Positions 36,513 through 50,424 of a DNA stretch of 64,000 nucleotides are shown here, piece after piece (the first letter of the stretch is position 1; the number at the start of each line of letters is the position of its first letter). Location: contig CATKHW010000422.1 in assembly GCA_949752795.1 (NCBI GenBank), positions 806,001 through 870,000 of the forward strand, in the 5' to 3' direction. The notes under the pieces are model-generated. The model was not told where the DNA came from, ran no database searches, and worked only from the letters and a program-made list of their open reading frames with translations. Source of the DNA: Hyperoodon ampullatus (taxonomy: Eukaryota > Chordata > Mammalia > Artiodactyla > Ziphiidae). A program made the translations under genes and the position numbers.

Positions 36513-38251
36513 GTCCTGAACCAAAATTTTGGACTTGCGGTCAGCTCACCAAAAACGAGTTGAAAAATGGAGCTCAGGGGCACAGCAATTCACAAACTGG
36601 CCGAGTAATAAAGGACAACTATCGTCCAAAAATCTGTTGAGGGAAGGCTACGAGGAGGACTTGAAAGCGAGGCAGAATAGCAGGAAACAGATTTCAAGAG
36701 GTACGTTGGAATCGCATTTAAAGCACAGGAAGAGGGGCACAACTTCGACAATGATGCACTTGGCCAAAAAGGGCGTATGCGTTTTCTCCTGAATATATTC
36801 AGGAGAAAACGCATACGCCCTTTTTGGCCAAGCAAGCAAGCGGGCAATGCAAATCTGCACTACAAAGAAGTATCACTTCCCACCGGTCAAAAGGGACATC
36901 CACAAAATGTGTAAGAACAAGAAAGGCAAGACAGGCCCTGGACAACAGGGAGCCTTGTTATGCTGATGGGCGGGATGTAAATTGCCAACTGCCTCTCTGG
37001 AGGAGTGCATTCTGTTCCCTAAAACAAGTAAAGAACAGAGCTACAGAGCCAAGGGCACTACCAGTCTAGGGAATATACCTTGGGAAAACTGAAAATCAAT
37101 AAGACAGAGCCACCCCAAAATTTAGGGCTGCACTGCATACAAGGACCTCAACTTGGATACACCTTAAGTATCCCAGAAAATATAAACATGGTTCAAAAAA
37201 TTGTGGTACTTACGTACGATGGAATACCCCTCAGCCATGAAATCAATGTCATAAGACCAGTAGCAGCAAAATGGGTGGATTCAGGTACGATGATTCTAAG
37301 TGAAATAAGTCACACAGAAAAAGAAACTTATCATAAGATATCACTTATGAAGATCCTGTAAACATGGCTACACTTGAACTGAGTTAGGAAAGAGAACAGT
37401 GTCTCACATTTAGAAAACACTCTTATACCTGCTTAAGGGGGAAGGAGAGGTGGGGTGATGCATAAAACCAGAGTTTGATATAAGCACAGGTACCGTTCCA
37501 AAAACCAACTATGGAATAGACAAGACCTACACCGTCCTCAGCGAAAGGGACTCAAAACCCCATATTTCCCGCAGAGGAAAATATCTGACTAGTAAGAATC
37601 TTAAAACCTATGTATTGATATGTCTCCGTAAGGGAATCAAGTGTGTCTAGACTGGCATAAACATGGCAGCGAGAATCAGCTCAAACCCACTGTAAAAAGG
37701 AATTTCAAAAACAAAACAAAAAAACTGGGAAATTCTTTACAATTCCTTCAAGGTCTCTGATGAAAGCTGGAATGACCCTATCTACAACGACAGCTGGATG
37801 TGGCATAAGGAGGGACACTTGGGACTGAGACGATTGGTGAGATTGGGTGAGCAAATGCAGACCCTTTAAAGCAATAATGCATGGCACCCATTCCATGGGT
37901 CCGAACTCTCCAGGTTGAAGGGAATATTACTACGGCTATAACATGTGCGGGAAACCTAGAGAACGGACACACTGTGAATACGAAAGGTTTCTAAAACTCA
38001 ACGCATAGTCCCTCTCCTGGTGCTCCGGTTTGACTTTCCGTCTGCTTTACTATCAACCTCCCAACTTGGAGAGACAGCCCCTTTAACCTCTTGGTTTGCA
38101 CAGGTTGCCAATTTGGCAGAGGATGAAAGGGAAGAGGGAGAACCAATGAGAGAGTAGCTGTTAGGCATTTGGACGGGCACATATCACTGTAATTTCCCAG
38201 CAGGAAGAAGAATTAACCAAATTCTCAGCCACCCACCGGGAACCAGTATAG
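36513..38251 (+). repeat. Satellite unit M22 (HOR position 11)
   Basis: The left part shares GGCTACGAGG and TCGCATTT with M21. The middle shares GGACAACAGG and AATACCCCTC with M23. Private: GCTACGAGGAGG, CCACTGTAAAAAGG (TATA-like motif broken), CTACGGCTAT, TGGTTTGCAC and TCCCAGCAGG. Counterpart M34. Confidence 0.95.
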
Positions 38252-39990
38252 GTCCTGAACCAAAATTTTGGACTTGCTGTCAGCTCACCAAAAACGAGTT
38301 GAAAAATGGAGCTCAGGGGCACAGCAATTCACAAACTGGCCGAGTAATAAAGGACAACTATCGTCCAAAAATCTGTTGAGGGAAGGCAACGAGGCGGACT
38401 TGAAAGCGAGGCAGAATAGCAGGAAACAGATTTCAAGAGGTACGTTGGAATCGCCTTTAAAGCACAGGAAGAGGGGCACAACTTCGACAATGATGCACTT
38501 GGCCAAAAAGGGCGTATGCGTTTTCTCCTGAATATATTCAGGAGAAAACGCATACACCCTTTTTGGCCAAGCAAGCAAGCGGGCAATGCAAATCTGCACT
38601 ACAAAGAAGTATCACTTCCCACCGGTCAAAAGGGACATCCACAAAATGTGTAAGAACAAGAAAGGCAAGACAGGCCCTGGACAACAGGGAGCCTTGTTAT
38701 GCTGATGGGCGGGATGTAAATTGCCAACTGCCTCTCTGGAGGAGTGCATTCTGTTCCCTAAAACAAGTAAAGAACAGAGCTACAGAGCCAAGGGCACTAC
38801 CAGTCTAGGGAATATACCTTGGGAAAACTGAAAATCAATAAGACAGAGCCACCCCAAAATTTAGGGCTGCACTGCATACAAGGACCTCAACTTGGATACA
38901 CCTTAAGTATCCCAGAAAATATAAACATGGTTCAAAAAATTGTGGTACTTACGTACGATGGAATACCCCTCAGCCATGAAATCAATGTCATAAGACCAGT
39001 AGCAGCAAAATGGGTGGATTCAGGTACGATGATTCTAAGTGAAATAAGTCACACAGAAAAAGAAACTTATCATAAGATATCACTTATGAAGATCCTGTAA
39101 ACATGGCTACACTTGAACTGAGTTAGGAAAGAGAACAGTGTCTCACATTTAGAAAACACTCTTATACCTGCTTAAGGGGGAAGGAGAGGTGGGGTGATGC
39201 ATAAAACCAGAGTTTGATATAAGCACAGGTACCGTTCCAAAAACCAACTATGGAATACACAAGACCTACACCGTCCTCAGCGAAAGGGACTCAAAACCCC
39301 ATATTTCCCGCAGAGGAAAATATCTGACTAGTAAGAATCTTAAAACCTATGTATTGATATGTCTCCGTAAGGGAATCAAGTGTGTCTAGACTGGCATAAA
39401 CATGGCAGCGAGAATCAGCTCAAACCCACTATAAAAAGGAATTTCAAAAACAAAACAAAAAAACTGGGAAATTCTTTACAATTCCTTCAGGGTCTCTGAT
39501 GAAACCTGGAATGACCCTATCTACAACGACAGCTGGATGTGGCATAAGGAGGGACACTTGGGACTGAGACGATTGGTGAGATTGGGTGAGCAAATGCAGA
39601 CCCTTTAAAGCAATAATGCATGGCACCCATTCCATGGGTCCGAACTCTCCAGGTTGAAGGGAATATTACTACAGCTATAACATGTGCGGGAAACCTAGAG
39701 AACGGACACACTGTGAATACGAAAGGTTTCTAAAACTCAACGAATAGTCCCTCTCCTGGTGCTCCGTTTTGACTTTCCGTCTGCTTTACTATCAACCTCC
39801 CAACTTGGAGAGACAGCCCCTTTAACCTCTTGGTTCGCACAGGTTGCCAATTTGGCAGAGGATGAAAGGGAAGAGGGAGAACCAATGAGAGAGTAGCTGT
39901 TAGGCATTTGGACGGGCACATATCACTGTAATTTCCCGGCAGGAAGAAGAATTAACCAAATTCTCAGCCACCCACCGGGAACCAGTATAG
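38252..39990 (+). repeat. Satellite unit M23 (HOR position 12)
   Basis: Markers: TTGCTGTCAG, A38556 (one palindrome mismatch, CpG loss), GGACAACAGG, AATACCCCTC, AATACACAAG and CTCCGTTTTG. Counterparts are M35 and the right part of M11. Confidence 0.95.
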
Positions 39991-41729
39991 GTCCTGAACC
40001 AAAATTTTGGACTTGCGGTCAGCTCACCAAAAACGAGTTGAAAAATGGAGCTCAGGGGCACAGCAATTCACAAACTGGCCGAGTAATAAAGGACAACTAT
40101 CGTCCAAAAATCTGTTGAGGGAAGGCAACGAGGCGGACTTGAAAGCGAGGCAGAATAGCAGGAAACAGATTTCAAGAGGTACGTTGGAATCGCCTTTAAA
40201 GCACAGGAAGAGGGGCACAACTTCGACAATGATGCACTTGGCCAAAAAGGGCGTATGCGTTTTCTCCTGAATATATTCAGGAGAAAACGCATACGCCCTT
40301 TTTGGCCAAGCAAGCAAGCGGGCAATGCAAATCTGCACTACAAAGAAGTATCACTTCCCACCGGTCAAAAGGGACATCCACACAATGTGTAAGAACAAGA
40401 AAGGCAAGACAGGCCCTGGAGAACAGGGAGCCTTGTTATGCTGATGGGCGGGATGTAAATTGCCAACTGCCTCTCTGGAGGAGTGCATTCTGTTCCCTAA
40501 AACAAGTAAAGAACAGAGCTACAGAGCCAAGGGCACTACCAGTCTAGGGAATATACCTTGGGAAAACTGAAAATCAATAAGACAGAGCCACCCCAAAATT
40601 TAGGGCTGCACTGCATACAAGGACCTCAACTTGGATACACCTTAAGTATCCCAGAAAATATAAACATGGTTCAAAAAATTGTGGTACTTACGTACGATGG
40701 AATATCCCTCAGCCATGAAATCAATGTCATAAGACCAGTAGCAGCAAAATGGGTGGATTCAGGTACGATGATTCTAAGTGAAATAAGTCACACAGAAAAA
40801 GAAACTTATCATAAGATATCACTTATGAAGATCCTGTAAACATGGCTACACTTGAACTGAGTTAGGAAAGAGAACAGTGTCTCACATTTAGAAAACACTC
40901 TTATACCTGCTTAAGGGGGAAGGAGAGGTGGGGTGATGCATAAAACCAGAGTTTGATATAAGCACAGGTACCGTTCCAAAAACCAACTATGGAATAGACA
41001 AGACCTACACCGTCCTCAGCGAAAGGGACTCAAAACCCCATATTTCCCGCAGAAGAAAATATCTGACTAGTAAGAATCTTAAAACCTATGTATTGATATG
41101 TCTCCGTAAGGGAATCAAGTGTGTCTAGACTGGCATAAACATGGCAGCGAGAATCAGCTCAAACCCACTATAAAAAGGAATTTCAAAAACAAAACAAAAA
41201 AACTGGGAAATTCTTTACAATTCCTTCAGGGTCTCTGATGAAACCTGGAATGACCCTATCTACAACGACAGCTGGATGTGGCATAAGGAGGGACACTTGG
41301 GACTGAGACGATTGGTGAGATTGGGTGAGCAAATGCAGACCCTTTAAAGCAATAATGCATGGCACCCATTCCATGGGTCCGAACTCTCCAGGTTGAAGGG
41401 AATATTACTACAGCTATAACATGTGCGGGAAACCTAGAGAACGGACACACTGTGAATACGAAAGGTTTCTAAAACTCAACGAATAGTCCCTCTCCTGGTG
41501 CTCCGGTTTGACTTTCTGTCTGCTTTACTATCAACCTCCCAACTTGGAGAGACAGCCCCTTTAACCTCTTGGTTCGCACAGGTTGCCAATTTGGCAGAGG
41601 ATGAAAGGGAAGAGGGAGAACCAATGAGAGAGTAGCTGTTAGGCATTTGGACGGGCACATATCACTGTAATTTCCCGGCAGGAAGAAGAATTAACCAAAT
41701 TCTCAGCCACCCACCGGGAACCAGTATAG
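39991..41729 (+). repeat. Satellite unit M24 (HOR position 1)
   Basis: Carries every M12 marker at +20,868 bp (CACACAATG, CGCAGAAGAAAAT, CTTTCTGTCTG). Perfect palindrome. Confidence 0.95.
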
Positions 41730-43468
41730 GTCCTGAACCAAAATTTTGGACTTGCGGTCAGCTCACCAAAAACGAGTTGAAAAATGGAGCTCAGGGGCAC
41801 AGCAATTCACAAACTGGCCGAGTAATAAAGGACAACTATCGTCCAAAAATCTGTTGAGGGAAGGCAATGAGGCGGACTTGAAAGCGAGGCAGAATAGCAG
41901 GAAACAGATTTCAAGAGGTACGTTGGAATCGCCTTTAAAGCACAGGAAGAGGGGCACAACTTCGACAATGATGCACTTGGCCAAAAAGGGCGTATGCGTT
42001 TTCTCCTGAATATATTCAGGAGAAAACGCATACGCCCTTTTTGGCCAAGCCAGCAAGCGGGCAATGCAAATCTGCACTACAAAGAAGTATCACTTCCCAC
42101 CGGTCAAAAGGGACATCCACAAAATGTGTAAGAACAAGAAAGGCAAGACAGGCCCTGGAGAACAGGGAGCCTTGTTATGCTGATGGGCGCGATGTAAATT
42201 GCCAACTGCCTCTCTGGAGGAGTGCATTCTGTTCCCTAAAACAAGTAAAGAACAGAGCTACAGAGCCAAGGGCACTACCAGTCTAGGGAATATACCTTGG
42301 GAAAACTGAAAATCAATAAGACAGAGCCACCCCAAAATTTAGGGCTGCACTGCATACAAGGGCCTCAACTTGGATACACCTTAAGTATCCCAGAAAATAT
42401 AAACATGGTTCAAAAAATTGTGGTACCTACGTACGATGGAATATCCGTCAGCCATGAAATCAATGTCATAAGACCAGTAGCAGCAAAATGGGTGGATTCA
42501 GGTATGATGATTCTAAGTGAAATAAGTCACACAGAAAAAGAAACTTATCATAAGATATCACTTATGAAGATCCTGTAAACATGGCTACACTTGAACTGAG
42601 TTAGGAAAGAGAACAGTGTCTCACATTTAGAAAACACTCTTATACCTGCTTAAGGGGGAAGGAGAGGTGGGGTGATGCATAAAACCAGAGTTTGATATAA
42701 GCACAGGTACCGTTCCAAAAACCAACTATGGAATAGACAAGACCTACACCGTCCTCAGCGAAAGGGACTCAAAACCCCATATTTCCCGCAGAGGAAAATA
42801 TCTGACTAGTAAGAATCTTAAAACCTATGTATTGATATGTCTCCGTAAGGGAATCAAGTGTGTCTAGACTGGCATAAACATGGCAGCGAGAATCAGCTCA
42901 AACCCACTATAAAAAGGAATTTCAAAAACAAAACAAAAAAACTGGGAAATTCTTTACAATTCCTTCAGGGTCTCTGATGAAAGCTGGAATGACCCTATCT
43001 ACAACGACAGCTGGATGTGGCATAAGGAGGGACACTTGGGACTGAGACGATTGGTGAGATTGGGTGAGCAAATGCAGACCCTTTAAAGCAATAATGCATG
43101 GCACCCATTCCATGGGTCCGAACTCTCCAGGTTGAAGGGAATATTACTACAGCTATAACATGTGCGGGAAACCTAGAGAACGGACACACTGTGAATACGA
43201 AAGGTTTCTAAAACTCAACGCATAGTCCCTCTCCTGGTGCTCCGGTTTGACTTTCCGTCTGCTTTACTATCAACCTCCCAACTTGGAGAGACAGCCCCTT
43301 TAACCTCTTGGTTCGCACAGGTTTCCAATTTGGCAGAGGATGAAAGGGAAGAGGGAGAACCAATGAGAGAGTAGCTGTTAGGCATTTGGACGGGCATATA
43401 TCACTGTAATTTCCCGGCAGGAAGAAGAATTAACCAAATTCTCAGCCACCCACCGGGAACCAGTATAG
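41730..43468 (+). repeat. Satellite unit M25 (HOR position 2)
   Basis: Carries every M13 marker (AAGCCAGCAAG, GGGCGCGATG, GTACCTACG, ATCCGTCAG, GGTATGATG). Perfect palindrome. Confidence 0.95.
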
Positions 43469-45207
43469 GTCCTGAACCAAAATTTTGGACTTGCAGTCAG
43501 CTCACCAAAAACGAGTTGAAAAATGGAGCTCAGGGGCACAGCAATTCACAAACTGGCCGAGTAATAAAGGACAACTATCGTCCAAAAATCTGTTGAGGGA
43601 AGGCAACGAGGCGGACTTGAAAGCGAGGCAGAATAGCAGGAAACAGATTTCAAGAGGTACGTTGGAATCGCCTTTAAAGCACACGAAGAGGGGCACAACT
43701 TCGACAATGATGCACTTGGCCAAAAAGGGCGTATGCGTTTTCTCCTGAATATATTCAGGAGAAAACGCATACGCCCTTTTTGGCCAAGCAAGCAAGCGGG
43801 CAATGCAAATCTGCACTACAAAGAAGTATCACTTCCCACCGGTCAAAAGGGACATCCACAAAATGTGTAAGAACAAGAAAGGCAAGACAGGCCCTGGAGA
43901 ACAGGGAGCCTTGTTATGCTGATGGGCGGGATGTAAATTGCCAACTGCCTCTCTGGAGGAGTGCATTCTGTTCCCTAAAACAAGTAAAGAACAGAGCTAC
44001 AGAGCCAAGGGCACTACCAGTCTAGGGAATATACCTTGGGAAAACTGAAAATCAATAAGACAGAGCCACCCCAAAATTTAGGGCTGCACTGCATACAAGG
44101 GCCTCAACTAGGATACACCTTAAGTATCCCAGAAAATATAAACATGGTTCAAAAAATTGTGGTACTTACGTACGATGGAATATCCCTCAGCCATGAAATC
44201 AATGTCATAAGACCAGTAGCAGCAAAATGGGTGGATTCAGGTACGATGATTCTAAGTGAAATAAGTCACACAGAAAAAGAAACTTATCATAAGATATCAC
44301 TTATGAAGATCCTGTAAACATGGCTACACTTGAACTGAGTTAGGAAAGAGAACAGTGTCTCACATTTAGAAAACACTCTTATACCTGCTTAAGGGGGAAG
44401 GAGAGGTGGGGTGATACATAAAACCAGAGTTTGATATAAGCACAGGTACCGTTCCAAAAACCAACTATGGAATATACAAGACCTACACCGTCCTCAGCGA
44501 AAGGGACTCAAAACCCCATATTTCCCGCAGAGGAAAATATCTGACTAGTAAGAATCTTAAAACCTATGTATTGATATGTCTCCGTAAGGGAATCAAGTGT
44601 GTCTAGACTGGCATAAACATGGCAGCGAGAATCAGCTCAAACCCACTATAAAAAGGAATTTCAAAAACAAAACAAAAAAACTGGGAAATTCTTTACAATT
44701 CCTTCAGGGTCTCTGATGAAAGCTGGAATGACCCTATCTACAACGACAGCTGGATGTGGCATAAGGAGGGACACTTGGGACTGAGACGATAGGTGAGATT
44801 GGGTGAGCAAATGCAGACCCTTTAAAGCAATAATGCATGGCACCCATTCCATGGGTCCGAACTCTCCAGGTTGAAGGGAATATTACTACAGCTATAACAT
44901 GTGCGGGAAACCTAGAGAACGGACACACTGTGAATACGAAAGGTTTCTAAAACTCAACGCATAGTCCCTCTCCTGGTGCTCCGGTTTGACTTTCTGTCTG
45001 CTTTACTATCAACCTCCCAACTTGGAGAGACAGCCCCTTTAACCTCTTGGTTCGCACAGGTTGCCAATTTGGCAGAGGATGAAAGGGAAGAGGGAGAACC
45101 AATGAGAGAGTAGCTGTTAGGCATTTGGACGGGCACATATCACTGTAATTTCCCGGCAGGAAGAAGAATTAACCAAATTCTCAACCACCCACCGGGAACC
45201 AGTATAG
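43469..45207 (+). repeat. Satellite unit M26 (HOR position 3)
   Basis: Carries every M14 marker (TTGCAGTCAG, GCACACGAAG, AACTAGG, GATACAT, CGATAGGTG). Perfect palindrome. Confidence 0.95.
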
Positions 45208-46946
45208 GTCCTGAACCAAAATTTTGGACTTGCGGTCAGCTCACCAAAAACGAGTTGAAAAATGGAGCTCAGGGGCACAGCAATTCACAAACTGACCGAG
45301 TAATAAAGGACAACTATCGTCCAAAAATCTGTTGAGGGAAGGCAACGAGGCGGACTTGAAAGCGAGGCAGAATAGCAGGAAACAGATTTCAAGAGGTACG
45401 TTGGAATCGCCTTTAAAGCACAGGAAGAGGGGCACAACTTCGACAATGATGCACTTGGCCAAAAAGGGCGTATGCGTTTTCTCCTGAATATATTCAGGAG
45501 AAAACGCATACGCCCTATTTGGCCAAGCAAGCAAGCGGGCAATGCAAATCTGCACTACAAAGAAGTATCACTTCCCACCGGTCAAAAGGGACATCCAAAA
45601 AATGTGTAAGAACAAGAAAGGCAAGACAGGCCCTGGAGAACAGGGAACCTTGTTATGCTGATGGGCGGGATGTAAATTGCCAACTGCCTCTCTGGAGGAG
45701 TGCATTCTGTTCCCTAAAACAAGTAAAGAACAGAGCTACAGAGCCAAGGGCACTACCAGTCTAGGGAATATACCTTGGGAAAACTGAAAATCAATAAGAC
45801 AGAGCCACCCCAAAATTTAGGGCTGCACTGCATACAAGGACCTCAACTTGGATACACCTTAAGTATCCCAGAAAATATAAACATGGTTCAAAAAATTGTG
45901 GTACTTACGTACGATGGAATATCCCTCAGCCATGAAATCAATGTCATAAGACCAGTAGCAGCAAAATGGGAGGATTCAGGTACGATGATTCTAAGTGAAA
46001 TAAGTCACACAGAAAAAGAAACTTATCATAAGATATCACTTATGAAGATCCTGTAAACATGGCTACACTTGAACTGAGTTAGGAAAGAGAACAGTGTCTC
46101 ACATTTAGAAAACACTCTTATACCTGCTTCAGGGGGAAGGAGAGGTGGGGTTATGCATAAAACCAGAGATTGATATAAGCACAGGTACCGTTCCAAAAAC
46201 CAACTATGGAATAGACAAGACCTACACCGTCCTCAGCGAAAGGGACTCAAAACCCCATATTTCCCACAGAGGAAAATATCTGACTAGTAAGAATCTTAAA
46301 ACCTATGTATTGATATGTCTCCATAAGGGAATCAAGTGTGTCTAGACTGGCATAAACATGGCAGCGAGAATCAGCTCAAACCCACTATAAAAAGGAATTT
46401 CAAAAACAAAACAAAAAAACTGGGAAATTCTTTACAATTCCTTCAGGGTCTCTGATGAAAGCTGGAATGACCCTATCTACAACGACAGCTGGATGTGGCA
46501 TAAGGAGGGACACTTGGGACTGAGACGATTGGTGAGATTGGGTGAGCAAATGCAGACCCTTTAAAGCAATAATACATGGCACCCATTCCATGGGTCCGAA
46601 CTCTCCAGGATGAAGGGAATATTACTACAGCTATAACATGTGCGGGAAACCTAGAGAACGGACACACTGTGAATACGAAAGGTTTCTAAAACTCAACGCA
46701 TAGTCCCTCTCCTGGTGCTCCGGTTTGACTTTCCATCTGCTTTACTATCAACCTCCCAACTTGGAGAGACAGCCCCTTTAACCTCTTGGTTCGCACAGGT
46801 TGCCAATTTGGCAGAGGATGAAAGGGAAGAGGGAGAACCAATGAGAGAGTAGCTGTTAGGCATTTGGACGGGCATATATCACTGTAATTTCCCGGCAGGA
46901 AGAAGAATTAACCAAATTCTCAGCCACCCACCGGGAACCAGTATAG
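45208..46946 (+). repeat. Satellite unit M27 (HOR position 4)
   Basis: Carries every M15 marker, including GGTTATGCAT, AATACATGG and the palindrome mismatch in GCCCTATTT. Confidence 0.95.
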
Positions 46947-48685
46947 GTCCTGAACCAAAATTTTGGACTTGCGGTCAGCTCACCAAAAACGAGTTGAAAA
47001 ATGGAGCTCAGGGGCACAGCAATTCACAAACTGGCCGAGTAATAAAGGACAACTATCGTCCAAAAATCTGTTGAGGGAAGGCAACGAGGCGGACTTGAAA
47101 GCGAGGCAGAATAGCAGGAAACAGATTTCAAGAGGTACGTTGGAATCGCCTTTAAAGCACAGGAAGAGGGGCACAACTTCGACAATGATGCACTTGGCCA
47201 AAAAGGGCGTATGCGTTTTCTCCTGAATATATTCAGGAGAAAACGCATACGCCCTTTTTGGCCAAGCAAGCAAGCGGGCAATGCAAATCTGCACTACAAA
47301 GAAGTATCACTTCCCACCGGTCAAAAGGGACATCCACAAAATGTGTAAGAACAAGAAAGGCAAGACAGGCCCTGGAGAACAGGGAGCCTTGTTATGCTGA
47401 TGGGCGGGATGTAAATTGCCAACTGCCTCTCTGGAGGAGTGCATTCTGTTCCCTAAAACAAGTAAAGAACAGAGCTACAGAGCCAAGGGCACTACCAGTC
47501 TAGGGAATATACCTTGGGAAAACTGAAAATCAATAAGACAGAGCCACCCCAAAATTTAGGGCTGCACTGCATACAAGGGCCTCAACTAGGATACACCTTA
47601 AGTATCCCAGAAAATATAAACATGGTTCAAAAAATTGTGGTACTTACGTACGATGGAATATCCCTCAGCCATGAAATCAATGTCATAAGACCAGTAGCAG
47701 CAAAATGGGTGGATTCAGGTACGATGATTCTAAGTGAAATAAGTCACACAGAAAAAGAAACTTATCATAAGATATCACTTATGAAGATCCTGTAAACATG
47801 GCTACACTTGAACTGAGTTAGGAAAGAGAACAGTGTCTCACATTTAGAAAACACTCTTATACCTGCTTAAGGGGGAAGGAGAGGTGGGGTGATGCATAAA
47901 ACCAGAGTTTGATATAAGCACAGGTACCGTTCCAAAAACCAACTATGGAATAGACAAGACCTACACCGTCCTCAGCGAAAGGGACTCAAAACCCCATATT
48001 TCCCGCAGAGGAAAATATCTGACTAGTAAGAATCTTAAAACCTATGTATTGATATGTCTCCGTAAGGGAATCAAGTGTGTCTAGACTGGCATAAACATGG
48101 CAGCGAGAATCAGCTCAAACCCACTATAAAAAGGAATTTCAAAAACAAAACAAAAAAACTGGGAAATTCTTTACAATTCCTTCAGGGTCTCTGATGAAAG
48201 CTGGAATGACCCTATCTACAACGACAGCTGGATGTGGCATAAGGAGGGACACTTGGGACTGAGACGATTGGTGAGTTTGGGTGAGCAAATGCAGACCCTT
48301 TAAAGCAATAATGCATGGCACCCATTCCATGGGTCCGAACTCTCCAGGTTGAAGGGAATATTACTACAGCTATAACATGTGCGGGAAACCTAGAGAACGG
48401 ACACACTGTGAATACGAAAGGTTTCTAAAACTCAACGCATAGTCCCTCTCCTGGTGCTCCGGTTTGACTTTCCGTCTGCTTTACTATCAACCTCCCAACT
48501 TGGAGAGACAGCCCCTTTAACCTCTTGGTTCGCACAGGTTGCCAATTTGGCAGAGGATGAAAGGGAATAGGGAGAACCAATGAGAGAGTAGCTGTTAGGC
48601 ATTTGGACGGGCACATATCACTGTAATATCCCGGCAGGAAGAAGAATTAACCAAATTCTCAGCCACCCACCGGGAACCAGTATAG
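46947..48685 (+). repeat. Satellite unit M28 (HOR position 5)
   Basis: Matches M16 (GAGTTTGGGTG, GGGAATAGGGAG, GTAATATCCC). Perfect palindrome. Confidence 0.95.
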
Positions 48686-50424
48686 GTCCTGAACCAAAAT
48701 TTTGGACTTGCGGTCAGCTCACCAAAAACGAGTTGAAAAATGGAGCTCAGGGGCACAGCAATTCACAAACTGACCGAGTAATAAAGGACAACTATCGTCC
48801 AAAAATCTGTTGAGGGAAGGCAACGAGGCGGACTTGAAAGCGAGGCAGAATAGCAGGAAACAGATTTCAAGAGGTACGTTGGAATCGCCTTTAAAGCACA
48901 GGAAGAGGGGCACAACTTCGACAATGATGCACATGGCCAAAAAGGGCGTATGCGTTTTCTCCTGAATATATTCAGGAGAAAACGCATACGCCCTATTTGG
49001 CCAAGCAAGCAAGCGGGCAATGCAAATCTGCACTACAAAGAAGTATCACTTCCCACCGGTCAAAAGGGACATCCAAAAAATGTGTAAGAACAAGAAAGGC
49101 AAGACAGGCCCTGGAGAACAGGGAGCCTTGTTATGCTGATGGGCGGGATGTAAATTGCCAACTGCCTCTCTGGAGGAGTGCATTCTGTTCCCTAAAACAA
49201 GTAAAGAACAGAGCTACAGAGCCAAGGGCACTACCAGTCTAGGGAATATACCTTGGGAAAACTGAAAATCAATAAGACAGAGCCACCCCAAAATTTAGGG
49301 CTGCACTGCATACAAGGACCTCAACTTGGATACACCTTAAGTATCCCAGAAAATATAAACATGGTTCAAAAAATTGTGGTACTTACGTACGATGGAATAT
49401 CCCTCAGCCATGAAATCAATGTCATAAGACCAGTAGCAGCAAAATGGGAGGATTCAGGTACGATGATTCTAAGTGAAATAAGTCACACAGAAAAAGAAAC
49501 TTATCATAAGATATCACTTATGAAGATCCTGTAAACATGGCTACACTTGAACTGAGTTAGGAAAGAGAACAGTGTCTCACATTTAGAAAACACTCTTATA
49601 CCTGCTTCAGGGGGAAGGAGAGGTGGGGTGATGCATAAAACCAGAGTTTGATATAAGCACAGGTACCGTTCCAAAAACCAACTATGGAATAGACAAGACC
49701 TACACCGTCCTCAGCGAAAGGGACTCAAAACCCCATATTTCCCACAGAGGAAAATATCTGACTAGTAAGAATCTTAAAACCTATGTATTGATATGTCTCC
49801 ATAAGGGAATCAAGTGTGTCTAGACTGGCATAAACATGGCAGCGAGAATCAGCTCAAACCCACTATAAAAAGGAATTTCAAAAACAAAACAAAAAAACTG
49901 GGAAATTCTTTACAATTCCTTCAGGGTCTCTGATGAAAGCTGGAATGACCCTATCTACAACGACAGCTGGATGTGGCATAAGGAGGGACACTTGGGACTG
50001 AGACGATTGGTGAGATTGGGTGAGCAAATGCAGACCCTTTAAAGCAATAATGCATGGCACCCATTCCATGGGTCCGAACTCTCCAGGATGAAGGGAATAT
50101 TACTACAGCTATAACATGTGCGGGAAACCTAGAGAACGGACACACTGTGAATACGAAAGGTTTCTAAAACTCAACGCATAGTCCCTCTCCTGGTGCTCCG
50201 GTTTGACTTTCCATCTGCTTTACTATCAACCTCCCAACTTGGAGAGACAGCCCCTTTAACCTCTTGGTTCGCACAGGTTGCCAATTTGGCAGAGGATGAA
50301 AGGGAAGAGGGAGAACCAATGAGAGAGTAGCTGTTAGGCATTTGGACGGGCACATATCACTGTAATTTCCCGGCAGGAAGAAGAATTAACCAAATTCTCA
50401 GCCACCCACCGGGAACCAGTATAG
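48686..50424 (+). repeat. Satellite unit M29 (HOR position 6)
   Basis: Matches M17 (GCACATGGCC, TGGGAGGATTC, CCAGGATGAAGG), with the same two palindrome mismatches. Confidence 0.95.

Larger units (their letters stand above)
19123..39990 (+). repeat. Higher-order repeat copy A, 12 units (M12-M23), 20,868 bp
   Basis: Each of the twelve units has its own set of private base differences, and the whole ordered set recurs 20,868 bp (12 x 1,739) downstream. Examples are the M13 markers (AAGCCAGCAAG, GGGCGCGATG, GTACCTACG), the M20 markers (ACTCTCGTGC, GGGCAGGATG) and the M21 markers (GGCTACGAGG, CCGGCTGC). The unit order M12 to M23 is therefore the HOR. The correspondence extends leftward to about 18,099, so the true HOR edge is out of phase with the unit start chosen here. 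Confidence 0.93.
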
